From contig JALRME010000006.1 in NCBI GenBank assembly GCA_026120035.1, positions 248,001 to 312,000 on the forward strand: a stretch of 64,000 nt of DNA. The letters are read 5' to 3'. This stretch comes from Coleophoma eucalyptorum. Its lineage: Eukaryota > Ascomycota > Leotiomycetes > Helotiales > Dermateaceae. Shown here in pieces: positions 47,115 through 60,230 of the stretch; position 1 is the stretch's first letter; every line of letters begins with the position of its first letter. Below the pieces are notes generated by a model. That model was not told the DNA's origin, searched no databases, and was given only the letters and a program-made list of their open reading frames with translations. Made by a program: the position numbers and the translations under genes.

Positions 47115-49818
47115 ATGTCTCGATTCTTCCACGGCGATAGTTCAAGCGAGAGCAGCTCTTCCGATGAGGAAGAGCTCTACTCTGAGGAGGAGGAGGAAGC
47201 AGAGCAGGAAGCCTCTTCTGAAGAAGATTCCGATGACGATGAAAACGACTCGGATGACTCCTCCAGCGAAGATGAGGACGGAGCAAAGAAGAGCGGCGCA
47301 AATCGATTTATGCGCGATGCAGACTCAGAGAGTGAGGGTAGCAGCGACGAAGAGCGAGCCAAGGTCGTGAAGAGTGCCAAAGACAAGCGGTTCGAAGAGA
47401 TTGAGGCTACGATCAAGGCAATCGAAAATGGACAGAAGATCAACGACTGGGGATCTATTTCAACTGGTAGGCGCTTTTGTATACTGACTCGGAGGCGCAT
47501 GCTGACGGAGTACGTGCAGAATTCGACAAGCTCAACCGACAGGTGGTCAAACTGGTCCAGGCCGGTAACACCCCAAAGGTCTATATTAGGGCTCTTGTAG
47601 AATTGGAGGATTTCATGAATGAGACTTTGGCTAAGCAGAAGGTTTCAACGAAGAAGATGAATGCTACGAATGCACGAGGACTCAACGCTGTCAAGCAACG
47701 CATCAAGAAGAACAACAAGGACTTCCAGAAAGATATTGATGCTTTCAGAGCTGATGGAAATGCTTTCATGGAATCAGATGAGGAGGAGGCTCCAGCAGTC
47801 AAAACTAAGAAGCCAAAGTCCTCCTCAGGCGCAACAGCCGTTTCCATGGACGACGACGAGGGATTTGCCACCGTTGGAAAGGGTGGAAAGACACTGCAGT
47901 TCACACCTGAGAGTATTCTCAAGCACCTTAGAACCATCATGGAGTCAAGAGGAAAGAAGAACACAGATCGCACTGAGCAGATCAAGATCATGGAGAAGCT
48001 CTACGAGGTTGCTGCTACACCTTATCAGAAAGTTCGTGTGCTTCTCACTCTTATCTCGACGCGATTCGATTCCACCACAGGTGTACAAACCTTTATGTCT
48101 CAAGAGCAATGGAAAGCTGCTGAGACGGAATTTGGTACTCTTTTGCAAGTACTTGAGGAGAACCGTGACATTGTTGTTGTTGAGTTCGCGGAAGAGTGGG
48201 AAGACGATGAGAAGTCTCCAACCCCTGGAACCAATGAGGAGCCTCTCAAGATTCCAGGCAGTATTGTGTCGTATGTTGAGAGACTTGATGACGAGCTCAC
48301 ACGATCTCTTCAACATATCGACCCTCACACCGCAGAGTATATCGATAGACTTTCCGACGAAGGTGTTTTGTACAACAACATTGTTCGGACACTTTTGTAC
48401 GCTGAAGGCCTCCAGAAGAATGCCAAGCTCGAAATTCCACAGGATAGCCTTAACCGTGTTGTCATGAGGAGACTAGAGCACGTGTATTTCAAGGTAAGAA
48501 CGAATCTTCAACCCACATTACAAGATATATGTACTGACTTGAATATTAGCCATCTGCCGTCGTTAAGATTTTGGAAGAGAACTGCTGGAAGGCTATTCCA
48601 AACACGCTTGACTCCGCTATTACCGCTCGAGGCGAACAATCCGATGCTACCGCACTCGTTAACGTCCTTTGCAACTACCTGTTCATTCACAGTGAGGGCA
48701 TCATCCGTGCGCGAGCCATGCTTTGCCAAATCTACTTCTTGGCACTCCATGACAACTACTACAAGGCTCGTGACATGATGTTGATGTCCCATTTGCAAGA
48801 GACTATCAATGCTTTCGATGTTCACAGCCAGATCCTCTTCAACCGTACTCTTGTCCAAGTCGGCCTCTGTGCTTTCCGCGCTGGTTTGGTGTACGAAGCC
48901 CAGACGACACTCCAAGAAATTTGTGGAAGTGGTCGCCAAAAGGAGTTGCTCGCACAAGGTGTCATGATTCAACGTTACAACCAGGTTTCACCTGAGCAAG
49001 AACGTCTCGAGCGACAACGTCAACTTCCTTTCCACATGCATATCAACCTTGAGCTTCTGGAATGTGTTTACCTCACCTGCAGCATGCTTCTGGAGATCCC
49101 TCTTCTAGCGCAGACTGGCTCGTCCCCAGATATCAAGAAGCGAGTTATTAGCAAGACATACAGACGTATGCTTGAATACCATGAGCGTCAAATCTTTACT
49201 GGCCCACCTGAGAACACCAGAGATCACGTTATGCAAGCTTCAAAGGCCTTGGCAGCTGGAGAATGGAAGAAGGCCACATCTTTCATCCACTCCATCAAGA
49301 TATGGGAATTGATGGCTAAGCCAGATGAGATCAAGACCATGCTCTCAGAACAAATCCAGGAAGAGGGTCTCCGAACATACCTCTTCACGTACGCACCTTT
49401 CTATGACACCCTCTCCGTTAATACCCTTTCATCGATGTTCGAGCTTTCGGACCGAAAGGTTGCTGCTATTGTTAGCAAGATGATCAGCCACGAGGAGCTT
49501 GCTGCTGCTCTTGACCAAGTCAACTCATCGATCATCTTCCGAAAGGGTGTTGAGTTGAGCAGGCTGCAAAGCTTGGCACTTACTCTCAGCGACAAAGCCA
49601 GCGGACTCATTGAGAGCAACGAGCGAACGCTGGAGACGAGAACACAAGGTACTGCCAACGCATTTGAGCGACAAGGAGGCAGAGGTGGCCGTGGGGGCAA
49701 CAGAGGAGGTCAGCGTGGTGGCCGAGGTGGTGGACGTGGTGGAGGAGCACAGCTTCCAAGACAAGCTGGCGGAACCCAGTTCACCGGGGGTGCATTGGGC
49801 GCTGCTGTCCGAGGTTAG
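47115..49818 (+). CDS. NIP1: translation initiation factor eIF3 subunit c
   Basis: Exons 47115-47466, 47520-48493 and 48550-49818 give 864 aa. The N-terminus ([16 protein letters not shown], then a long acidic run) is the eIF3c region that contacts eIF5 and eIF1. [17 protein letters not shown], formed across intron 1, is a family signature. The middle is helical, and a PCI domain lies at about 640-800 ([38 protein letters not shown]). The C-terminus is an RGG-rich tail. eIF3c is a core scaffold of eIF3 on the 40S subunit. Introns are 53 and 56 nt. Confidence 0.96.
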
Positions 49819-50453
49819 AATGTGGTCTCTTTATGCATTGGGTCGGTTGTACCAGGGCTGCAATTGCTCTTCAGGCGTTCCAGAGAGCTTTTACAAAAGC
49901 TTTGATTATGAAAATACATTCAAGATACAGTATATGTGTTTGTTGCTGAATTTGTGATATCTGAAATCTACGAAGTATGGTCTTTTACTACCATTATTCA
50001 TTCATCTTTCCGGATTTGACTCGCAAGTTGACATGAACAACTCTTGCGAGCCGTGAAATAGGGCTGAAGTCTGGTGAGACCTTTCAGAGGCATCGTAACA
50101 CCAGACGAGGTTCAGTTTACCACGTAGATTTTGAATCGTAATTGGACTAAAGTTTTAGCCTGAATCAGTTGTAGATATTCCAGTCGTCTATCCTAATAGC
50201 GGCTAGTTCCTAAGAAGGGTAGGGATTACTACTTGTAGACATCCAGAATGGTCTTCTGAGCCTTTTTTTTCATACTCGCTTAACACATATCTACAACCCA
50301 AATGGCTACCAAAGCAACATATCCCAATTCCCAATACCCTATACATATCTCTGATCTAATAACTAGACATCATGTATCTACTCAGTCTAAGTCAGATCAT
50401 GGGATTCTCCTCTAGGATGTGTCCTCAGACCGAGCCAACCTACCTCCAAAACC
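49819..50453. other. convergent intergenic region
   Basis: This contains the 3' sides of eIF3c (+) and the hemerythrin-domain gene (-). No gene is seen. Confidence 0.5.
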
Positions 50454-51433
50454 CTACATCGGCATCCTCCTCATCTCCGCCACCGTCCAATATTTCCTCA
50501 TGTTCTCAGCCCCCAGCGTGGCAACCTCCTGATCAAGATGTTTCCAGAGCACATCCCCCCAAGTATCCATCTGCTCCTTCAGAACCCTCAACTCAAGCTC
50601 CGTTTCCCCGCTCCGACATTTCTCAAGGTATGCTTGGAAGCCATCCATGCCTTTGTGAATTTCCTTGTGTTGTCGTAGCAATTCTGCGGCGTTCTTGCCG
50701 GCTTTGAACTCAGGCATCTTTGTTGCAAGGACGGGGAAGATGTGGGTCTCCTCAATACTGGCACTTTTTGTTAGATTTCCTTATTTTCTTTTTCTAAGAC
50801 ATAAGAGGGATGTGTTACTTGTGGTGGACGGTGAGATGGGAGATCAATTGAAGTCCGGTCGAGATGAATTGCTTGAGCGACAAGCCAGCAGGCCGCTTAT
50901 TGTTGACACAGCTGTTGTACATCATAGTCCAACTCTGCCGGAAATGATTATGCTAGAAAGAAATCAGCTTCGGCCACCAAAACCACCCGTACTTCGTCAA
51001 AGCAACTTACAAAATACTCCATATGTTCCGCCATGCTATTATAGGCATTGAACTCCGCAGCACTCAATTTGGGCAGCACCTTCTCCGCTTCTTTCGCCTT
51101 AGTCTCCATCTCTTTCGCAGCTGCGGGCCCGCTAGGATTCCCATTCAGGATCTCCTGTTCCGTACCAGCAGGCTCTTGCATCTTCGCAGCGCCTGCAGCA
51201 TTCTGGCCATCGCACACGCCAGCCATATCGGTATGGAAATCTTGTTTCCACGGCGCGCTGCACGTAAAATTTCGCCTGCAGACAGGATATTCAAGAGCCG
51301 GAGAATAAGTAGACCTAGCTGATGCCGAACAAGAAAGAGAAAGAGGAGGAGGGGCAAGGCGATGAGCGGAAACAAGAAGAGTGCGAAGGGGCGTACTTGT
51401 GCTCAGGAAAAGAGGGAGTAGGATGGAGCGCAT
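50454..51433 (-). CDS. hemerythrin-like (HHE) domain protein
   Basis: Exons 51433-51011, 50952-50819 and 50757-50454 give 286 aa from the first good ATG. The four-helix hemerythrin fold supplies His ligands in HMEYFHNHF, HLTVHHNIEETHIFP, HKEIHKGMDGF and WKHLDQE, matching the H..HxxxE pattern of a di-iron site. Introns are 58 and 61 nt. Residues 1-70 are rich in Arg, Ser and Leu with few acids and could be a mitochondrial presequence. A second in-frame ATG at 51226 (MAGVCDGQ) would give a shorter cytosolic form. Fungal HHE proteins are thought to bind oxygen, iron or nitric oxide; the role of this one is not known. Confidence 0.85.
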
Positions 51434-52507
51434 GGAGAATGCGACACGGTAGGGAGCAGAAAGAAAAAGGGAATTCGTAAGTGCGTGGACATGATTGGGA
51501 CGTTGGAAAAGACATGAATTGCCCTGTGGACGGACTTCGATGCGTACTAGTCGTCTTATCAAGAGTTGGATAAGCAAGATAGCCTCCGTTTGCCCCTCCA
51601 CACTCGGAGTGGAAGAAAGTCCAGGCCGAATACATCAGGTGATTCGAGTTTGTCCGCTAGCGAACGAAGCCTCTCGGCCGAGAAAGATATCTGTCGCTCG
51701 CGGCCAGCCCATCTAGATAATCGAGCTCGATAGGATTTCAGCATGGACTTACTCTTTACAGCCACCGAGATTGTTTCTCTTAAGAACTTTATACCATTGG
51801 CTGTTTTGGCCACCTCGTAGTGCGCAAGCATGCCAGGCAGCCATACATACGCAAGTGTCAAACCTGTACTTGCTCCGTCATTTCTGGGAACTTTTCAGAC
51901 GACGTCTTTAGAAGACGTATAAGAGGGGTCACAGAGGGCGAGTGGCTTTGGCCTTTGCAGGATCTGCGTGGGTAGGGCTGTGCAGGGAGCGAGGAAAAGC
52001 GAAGATGGCTGTGTTGAGGAGCGAGAGCTGGGCAGTCAAAGCGGAGAAGCTGGAGACCATCGCAAAGAGCACGGGAAAGAGTGAGGAGGGGGCACGATCA
52101 AAACTAGTCTCACAGATAGAAACTTCTTGTTTGGGGTGGACGAATCGATGGACGGCTCTACTACAGTACATGAATCCATATCCACACCCCCATGATCCTG
52201 CTTTCGTCCCCTTCTTTGAGACCTGCTATAGAAAAAGCAAGTATTCAAAACTACGCATACGTTTTATCGCAGACAAATGTACGCTATTAGATGTGTGTAT
52301 ATATTGAAAGAAAAATGAACTACACAGGAGAGGAAAGAACTTCAAAAACTCCTGGATGCCCTTTTAGCTATGCAGTAGATTCGTCCTAAAAAAAGATCGC
52401 TTGCTGGTGTATATAGGTCGAGATTTTCAATGCTCAACAACTCAGAGTAGGTCCTTGCTAGAGAAATGAGAACTTCGTGAGATCATTACGCTTCGACGTC
52501 AGTGGTA
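51434..52507. other. 1.1 kb intergenic region
   Basis: This contains the promoter of the hemerythrin-domain gene and the 3' UTR of noxR (both minus strand). The open frames present overlap on opposite strands and lack domains. Confidence 0.5.
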
Positions 52508-54400
52508 TCAAACTTCCACAATCCAAATCTAGAAGACTGTTAGCCTGTACCACTTTCAGAATGGTAGAGATATACTTACTTCCATCTTGCCCATATCCGC
52601 CTTTTCCTTTCGTGCATTAGCCTTGACGCTCATAAGGACCATGTCCAAGTCATCCTGGTCGCCCATCGTGATCATGTCGCCATTTGGCGTGTCTTCATCG
52701 CGGACCTTGATCTTGAAGCGCTTGCGAAGGCCGAATTTGTCTCTTATCCGGTCGACTAAATCGGGGAATTCAACCGCAGCTCCAATCATAATGTAGCGTA
52801 CATCGTCTGAGTGCACCTTAACACGGATCTTGCGGATGTCTGGTTTCCTCGACTGCCCGCGGGTAGAAGATGCAGCACGGGACCTGGGCGGGGGGTTGGC
52901 TCTTGAAACCATTTCGAAGTCGCCCTCATCAAACGACCCATCATCATAATCACTGGCGTACTCATCCTCGTCTTCGTATCGGCTCTGGGTTCTCCGGTTC
53001 CCGTTGGATCTGTTGCCTCGGGAGTTCCGATTGGGAGTACTATACATATCATAGAGCTCATCGGGATACGCATCGTCCTCGTCCTCCGCTCTCCTTCGAT
53101 TGTCTGGTCTCCGGGAAGGCGCTCTAGACTGTGAGCCTCCGCTTGTGTTAGATCTAGACGGCGGACCTCTAGAATCGGAATTCATCCTCTGTGTGGGCAT
53201 TCTTTGTGGTGGACTCCTAGCGTCACGGACATCGTAGCGTTCATTTGGACGGGCCCTATCGATGTTAAGTCTTGCTGGCATTGGTTTTGGACCATTTCTG
53301 ACAGAAGCCGCTCTGCTCATTTGTGATGGTGCCGATCTCTCATTCTCTGGCGGTGGAGTTGGAGGGAAAGCACCTCCTGGTGGACCACGGTTGATGCTCT
53401 GTGGTTCAGGCATGGGCACCGAAGCCTTACTTTGAAGTCCGGGCTTCACAAGATTGGTTGCAGCGTAAGAAAGATTCTCTTGTGGTCGATCATCCTTGAC
53501 ATCGAGTTTTCCAGCCTATAGATGTCAATATACAGTTCAATATAATCTGTTACAATTTACTCACGTTCTTGATCTCTGATCCAGTGAAACCAGTAAAGGC
53601 ATTGTTGCGGTCCGAAGCTGCGACCAAACGTGCTTTACCGAGATAATCCTTCGTCTTCAGATTTTTGACCTTGGCTTGATTGGGCCGATACACGACACCG
53701 ACAGGAATCGAGAAGACAGTGTAACCCTAACAATATTAGCAAAATAGACAGCACGAATTAGCACGCAGTCATACCTCGGCCTCTTCCCTAATAGCGTCAT
53801 CAATAACATTGTGATCCTCGACGACCTTCTCCTTAACTGCAAACGAGAAATCTTGCATTCCAGCATCTTTCTGTTGAAGATAGATATAGCATAGACCACG
53901 ATTGAACAGTACCTCGCAGGAGTAGAGCTTGAACATAAGACCGAGTTGTGCATAGTCGATCATGTTGTTACCTCTAAGATAGAGGAGCGTGTCGTTGAAA
54001 TTCGCCAAAGCCTCTTCGAAATCGCCAACCAAGAAATTCGATACACCTTGCTGGAAGTATGCGACCGCAAGATATTGATCGAGGCGTACAGCCTTTTGAT
54101 AGCACTCGACCTAGAGAAAGTTAGCTTTCTGCAATAATAATTGTCAAGCCAAAGCCTGTGTCAACATACCGCTTTCTCGTGCTCTCCTAGAGTTGCATGG
54201 ATGACACCGCAATTGAAGAGAATCTTCGAAGTATCTGCGATGCCATCGAATTCTTTCAGTGCTTCATCGAACTCGTTGTTGTCGTAGTACCCTAGCGCGG
54301 CCACCCAGGTCTCGATTTCCTGTTTCATAATGTAAGTTTCTGGCCACAAAGTTTTCCGCCAGCGCCGAAGGGCTGGACGACTCACCTGCTTCAAAGACAT
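52508..54400 (-). CDS. noxR: NADPH oxidase regulator NoxR (p67phox-like)
   Basis: Exons 54400-54386, 54319-54170, 54110-53775, 53726-53565, 53515-52580 and 52528-52508 give 539 aa. Four TPR units occupy about residues 6-160 (EIETWVAALGYYDNNEFDEALKEF onward, and LFNRGLCYIYLQQKDAGMQDF). The short motif GYTVFSIPVGVVYRP follows, equivalent to the p67phox activation segment. A Pro/Arg-rich linker leads to a PB1 domain (about 444-539; RKIRVKVHSDDVRYIMI, DEDTPNGDMITMGDQDDLD). NoxR binds Rac-GTP through its TPRs and activates NoxA/NoxB to make superoxide, which governs fungal cell differentiation. The last 21-nt exon gives the end MEIWIVEV. If intron 5 is retained, the end becomes VSISLPF. Confidence 0.93.
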
Positions 54401-57400
54401 GGCGAGCGGTGTTTTTCAAGTTCTCCTTTGGTATTTATCCTTCAGATACGCTGATGCTGGTCGCTGCTCGAGCGACCAGTCTTTTGTCGACGGTGAAGAA
54501 CGCGAAAGATAGAATCTGCGAGTATGGTCCTCTTTCCTAGAAAGAAATAATACAGTAGTCGAACGGCCTGCCCTTCTGATGATCCTCCTGACTGTTCTCT
54601 GAACCTGTCGCTCCTCTCAAGATTCGTCGTGTGCGATAATAAAATGTAGATGCGGGAACACTGTGGAGCGCGCTGAGCGGATGAGGGGTTTGGCGGTATT
54701 AGTATTTCGGGTACGAAATGGTCAGGGACCGATAAGCATGAGGCGACTGTAATGAGTGGAGTGATCTTCCAAGAGATCAGGAAAGTAAGTTACACTCGCA
54801 AGGACTGGAGTTAAGGTCGACACACAACAGAAGTGGTGTGGTGTATAGGCAATGTAAGGTACGAACCGCAACACACCCAGAGGTTTGGAGAGGATTGGAG
54901 AGAAGACGTCGAGCAGAATGTGGTTGGAGAAAAGGGCGGCAGGGTATAGTGTAGTAGGTGTAGTGGGCAGAGCGAGATATGGGCCGGTATGGGCTTGAGC
55001 AAGCCAGGTCAAGCCAGGTAAGTTGGCGCGAAATGATTGGAGGCTTGCGACCTCGAATCCCGCAGGTACAGGCTTCAGCGCGTATGACAAGATCGAATTG
55101 GAGCGGGGCCTGCGTCCAAGCTATAGTGGATCGACTTCATGCACAGGACACCCGTGAATAATGCGAGCAGGAAAGGTACAAGACCGTCGCAGGGTTGGGC
55201 GGCTGGCTGGCGGGCTGGGCGGCCTGGAAAGGATTGGTTCAGACCAGATCCAGGATTTCGAGTGTGGCAGCCAGATACTCAGGCGGGTTGGTCCCCAGAT
55301 GGCTGTGGGAAATGTGGTGGTGTTGGTGAGGGTTGGGTTGTATGAGCACAAGCATGGGCGAGTAGGAGCAAAGTGATGATGAAGTCCGGGCTTGCAGGAA
55401 CGAGGAACCACGGGAGCGTCGATCGGGGGGTGTTGTGTCGTGAAGTAGGGAAGCTTAGAAAAGGTAAAAGCACGAGGGTTAGACTGTCTCACACTGCTTC
55501 AAGATGCAGTATGCAGGTGAGGAAGATATGTCCGTCCGTCCGCACAACAGGATCTGACGGTCGTTTACCCAGCAAGTTTGACGGAGAAGTCTAAATGAGA
55601 AAAGCACTGGACACTGGAGCCCGAAGGATTGTGTGCATGCATGCATTCATTTATATGGGCTATAGCACGACCAGAGAACCAGACGACCCGTACCTAAAGG
55701 TAAATTGAATAACCAGCCTTACCTACGGTCTCCAGCTGGTAGTCGTGTGGCGACCTCATCTATTTCCCGAGCGTGGTGTAGCGAGGGAAGGAGGAATTCG
55801 TAATTCGCATGTCTTGCTTTATCTCGGGGCGTCTATGTCGAAAATAGAATCTTCAAGTAGATAGGCACCGCCGTATTGGAGCAGCGACGTCGTACGTCCC
55901 TTCAAACACACAAACAGGGGGGAGATGTCATTGGAAATGCATGTGCAAGCACGCATGCACACATGCACATAGGCTCGCAGGCACGCAATAGTGACAAGAA
56001 GGACATCTCACCTCACGCTGTTGTTTCTGGAAGCGGATATGTGAAGCGACGAGTATTTTGCTGCAATGCACTGGCAGCGAGCGATTCGTTCACCCACACG
56101 TTGTTCGCCATCCACTGGCTTGCCCAGACGTTGTTTTCGCCTCCACAGCGCCTACAATGCCAAACGGATCCTCACCTACCTATCATTCTATCCCCATCAG
56201 TTACAGTTGTTCTTTTTTTGGTGCTGAGGCTTGCAACTGGGGTAGTGTGGTAAATTCCTCGCAGTCCTGAGCAATACTACGAGTCAACAATAGTTAGAAA
56301 CGTCGGCTTACTTGGTTTCTTGCTTTTTGCACCTGCAGACACCTCGAATAGGCTTATTTCACTAGCCCGGCCATTGGATCTGGGGTCGGTTAAGAAACTC
56401 CAAGAAAATTTGAGGAGATTGTCCAGGACGCTCCAGAAAAGCGCTGGACACAGACTCCATGGCATGTCAATCAGCTCAACATGGCATCATGATGGACAGC
56501 AACGCACCACCATCGAACCATGGCGCCAACTACACCCAATGGCCGCTGCTGCAAAAGACTAAACAAGGTCACCAGCTTGCCACGCTGGCTTGCCTTCTTC
56601 CTTCGCACAGACAGGCAGCGGTCTTGGGAACCCACTGAATAACCTTCAGTATCTACCTACAGTTGGGTACGAAGCAAATCTTCGATGCGGACAGGACAGC
56701 TTTCATGATCTCGAGTGCACAGGTACGCTCGGCTTGGCGTCTCAGACAGTTGCTGGGAAGACGAGCAGCTCGCAGCAGGCAGGGGGGGGACAAGGCGGTA
56801 TTGAAACTCGCTTCACCTCAGCCTCAGCATCAAGTTGCGGTTTGAGAAGAAAAAGTTCCAAAACAGGTGCAGCTTCAGAGATCGTGATCCATATGATTTC
56901 CCAATTTTCCACTCCACCGATCATCACCAAAAATTCCCGGCTAGCTATACTGCACGCATGATGATGTGTTCCTTACCTTCATCACCTATACCCGCGTCGA
57001 GACACAGGAGGCCCGTTACCGATACCGTTTACCGGCAAACCCACTCGACCCGTTACTATTTCGTCTCAACTTTGGAGTCGGTGAGGTGTCGTATTCCCTA
57101 TACCGTCGGGCACGGCCGCTCCTGCATTATCGTCCATCGAGCAGGTTCTCACGGCCTCGAAGGTTAGTCCGCAAGGACGGGAACATAGTTGTTGCCGTAG
57201 TTCCTGCATAATGGAGGATAGTTCAAGCCAAGAAATATCAAGTACGCATAGATACCTTCTCCAAATATCAAGCTCACCACTACTGCAACTACTGTATACC
57301 TGAACGTTGAGACTTCAGATCACATACGTACAACATCTACGCTACTGTACGTCAGATTTGCTAAGCCTCAGGATCATCGCGAATCCCAAGACTATAGAAC

Positions 57401-58135
57401 ACAATCTCAGATCCAGAGGCCCGCTCAGACGTCATTTCTTACCTATCTACAGTACATGCACCGCGTGGCTTTTTCCGCATTCACAAAACCCTTACCTTAC
57501 TTGACATATAGCTGAAGCCGGAAGACACACGACCAGCGTAGCCGGCATCAAATGGGTAGGGAAAAGGCCAACGCCGCTACCGCAATCTAGACCCGCTAAC
57601 AGGGACTCGAGACGTTTGCTGCAACAATCGTGTAGGTTTTGACAGCTCCAGTAGTCTTGCATATACCCGCACCCAACATTGGACGATCGTCAGGAAATAA
57701 AGCTTTCCGGTGCTCTGTTTTCTGTTCCATTCCTTGTTCCAAAAGCTTGGCTATGTATGCGACTTAAGATGTTACTCACAAGAGGTTACCACTAAGCCTT
57801 CTTTCCCACTTGTCGGAGCTTCCGTGGGGACAGTGCACATCTCTTGCTTAATACTCCACCACATCGAGTACCGTATATCTGTGGATAGATCCGAGCGAAG
57901 CTCAGATGTGAAGTTCTAGAATTCTTGAATTCTTAAGTCAATTTTGTTTCTTTGGTTCGTGAGAGGCTGAATAAGTCTGGTTTTCGGTCAAGTGCACTCA
58001 TCAACCACTTAGGATTAGTGAAGCTCCTGTTAAGTCGTCAAAAGAACTTTCATTCAATTACTGTCATAGTCTCGGCAGTCTAGCCAAGTGACAGTGGAAA
58101 TTAGATTCGTGGCAGTGATACATGCCTCGTAAGGC
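54401..58135. other. 3.7 kb gene-free interval
   Basis: No supportable gene lies here. The left part is the noxR promoter and leader; the right end is the 3' side of CCS1. Open frames of 60-125 codons are scattered on both strands without domains. Around 55,634-55,975 there are clusters of GCATGC/ACATGCAC alternating purine-pyrimidine sequence. A non-coding RNA or an unrecognised lineage-specific gene cannot be excluded. Confidence 0.5.
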
Positions 58136-59203
58136 TTAGAGCATACCCTTACGCACCTCGTCCTTCCGCTCTTCCCACAGCGTTTTACCAGAACATGAAC
58201 AGACCGTCTTATCGTTGTCCCACACACCTGCACTCCTTGCAATAACACCTACCAGAGTATCCTCGTCGTCCTTTTCAAATTTACCCTCCCCATCATGCTG
58301 TCTAGACACGACCATGCCTCTTCCAATCATCTCCCAGATCTGGACGGGCTTGTCGAAAAAGACGCTCCCCACGCCATCCTTTCCAACATCCACGCTTCCA
58401 AGATTGCCCTTTGGCTTGGTCGCTGCCTCGTTTGCTGCCGTAGCATCTCTCCAAATGGCACCCGTAGAGACAGCACCTTTTGAAATATCGCCGGCCTCGC
58501 GAATGGTGGCCCAGTAGCGACCTGGCGAGAGGCCGCGAATTGTGAGATCGACGAGGGTCAAATTTGGAGCAACCTGAACCATACGTGCTAAACCCATAAC
58601 CTTATCCGAGACCTTGGTCGAATGTGTTTCGAGTATACAAACTGCTGAGCCTATTGTTGGGACCAAAACCCTTAGTATGCTTGAACGGGCTAACTTTTAT
58701 CATCTCTTTTAAAGCAGCTTACTGTCCGAACCACCTGAGCCCCGTAAGATGGCATCACGTCCAGTGGATTGAATTGCAGCAACAATTGCTGAGGGAGCAG
58801 CTAGGGGTTGCATGTCAGTGGGTAACTCTTTATAAATATAGCTTCCTCGTCTCTGTCATCCATAATATATCCACAGAATGACCATGTCTAAAATCTCCCC
58901 CAAGAATCTGAAGTGAGACGACAGAATACTGACTAACCTGTTCCTTCAATGGTCACTAGTTGGTCTTTCAAGTTTGCTTCAACCTTCTGGATGCCACTAA
59001 GCTTGTAAAGCGAGCCCGAGATATCATTAATGCAACTCTGGCAGGTCATGGGGACCGCGAAGAGCGTCTAAGAATTTTGCAAATGTCAGCCTCGCTCATA
59101 TACTAAGGTATGCATGTGACTTCCGATATTCGGGAGTGCATGGAAATGGGATGTGCAGATTTGCAAGTAAGGACTTTACCTGAAAGGGAGTTGTGATAGC
59201 CAT
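58136..59203 (-). CDS. CCS1: copper chaperone for superoxide dismutase
   Basis: Exons 59203-59180, 59067-58938, 58800-58723 and 58650-58136 give 248 aa, nearly the yeast length of 249. The Atx1-like domain has MTCQSC with Cys17 and Cys20. GRDAILRGSGGSD links to the SOD-like domain 2 (VDLTIRGLSPGRYWATIRE, GNLGSVDV). Domain 3 carries the CxC motif Cys228-Ser-Cys230 near the C-terminus. The protein delivers copper to, and forms the disulphide of, Cu/Zn superoxide dismutase in cytosol and mitochondrial intermembrane space. Introns are 72-137 nt. It is divergent from uL13m. Confidence 0.95.
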
Positions 59204-59584
59204 GGTTCTACTGTTCTATATATCTTTTTGGGGAAGAAATAAAAAGGTTACAAATCCAAGCAGGCCAATTCTTCAACGTATACAATATGAAGGTAAAGAC
59301 ATTAAAGAATCTCGACTCGAGAAAGTCATAGAACTGAGTGAAGTGGGGCAATTTTGGGATGGCGAGCGTCAGCTTTGAAATCCGTCAAGTCAGTCGATTC
59401 CGCCTCGGAGCGCGCATCAACCTTTCACCGACAGAGAGTCTTGGCATCCAAAATTCACGACTCTGGAACTCATCGCGAAATCCAAGTGGTGATAGCTTGC
59501 AGTGATCTAATCGCATCCCACGTACTCCCTCACACATCATAGTCTAGTCTTTCGATCTTCAAGGATCGGGACATATAGGCCAAG
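59204..59584. promoter_or_regulatory. bidirectional promoter CCS1/uL13m
   Basis: 381 bp separate the two divergent start codons. A copper chaperone and a mitochondrial ribosomal protein share upstream DNA. Specific binding sites are not assigned. Confidence 0.55.
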
Positions 59585-60230
59585 ATGTCTCAAACCAATG
59601 GATTAGTACGTACACGATCCGGCCGCGAGCTCCAAAGATAATAGGCCTCATCAATCCAGAAATACTAACCACCATCTCCTGCAGACAAGACTGGCGTACT
59701 CCCGCGCCTGGCACCACGTCTCCGCAAACACACCACACCATGCGCTCTCGACGATAAAGCCCATCCCCGCACCCAACTCCCCCCTGATCACACCACCACC
59801 ATTGGGCAGACTGGCCTCGCGGATAGCGATCCTGCTGATGGGCAAGCACAAGCCGATCTTCGACCCGTCTACGGACTGCGGCGACTACGTTGTTGTGACC
59901 AACTGCTCCGCACTGCACACGACGGGTAAGAAGCGGTGGCAGAAGCAATACTACCGACACAACACGCGGCCGGGCTCCCTCAAGCAGATTAGTATGGATC
60001 AGCTGATGGGCAAGTTTGGAGGTGCTGAGGTGCTGAGGAAGGCTGTCAGTGGCATGTTGCCCAAGAATCGATTAAGAGACGATCGTCTGGCCAGACTGAA
60101 GGCATTTGAGGGTGATGCTCATCCGTATAAGGAGAATATCATGATGTTTGCGGGCAAGAGTCTCGTTGCTGAATGGCCCGTGGAAGGAGAGGCGCAGGCG
60201 GAGGCAAAGAGCCAAGAGTCAAGTATATGA
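59585..60230 (+). CDS. MRPL23: mitochondrial ribosomal protein uL13m
   Basis: Exons 59585-59605 (21 nt) and 59685-60230 give 188 aa. The first exon MSQTNGL joins to TRLAYSRAWHHVSA, the usual fungal start. Core L13 motifs follow: LGRLASRIAILLMGKHKPIFDP, CGDYVVVTN, TGKKRWQKQYYRH, and AVSGMLPKNRLRD. A Pro-rich insertion at about residues 25-45 sits between the start and the core and varies in fungi. The C-terminal 20 residues are Glu/Ala-rich. The protein belongs to the large subunit of the mitochondrial ribosome. Confidence 0.94.

Noticed and set aside
55041..55080. tRNA-like CTCGAATCCCGC segment
   Set aside because: It resembles part of a T-arm, but the facing stem does not pair and no box A or acceptor stem is found.
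54722..55492. Minus-strand frames upstream of noxR
   Set aside because: They have low-complexity composition, compete with plus-strand frames, and show no domain or splice logic.
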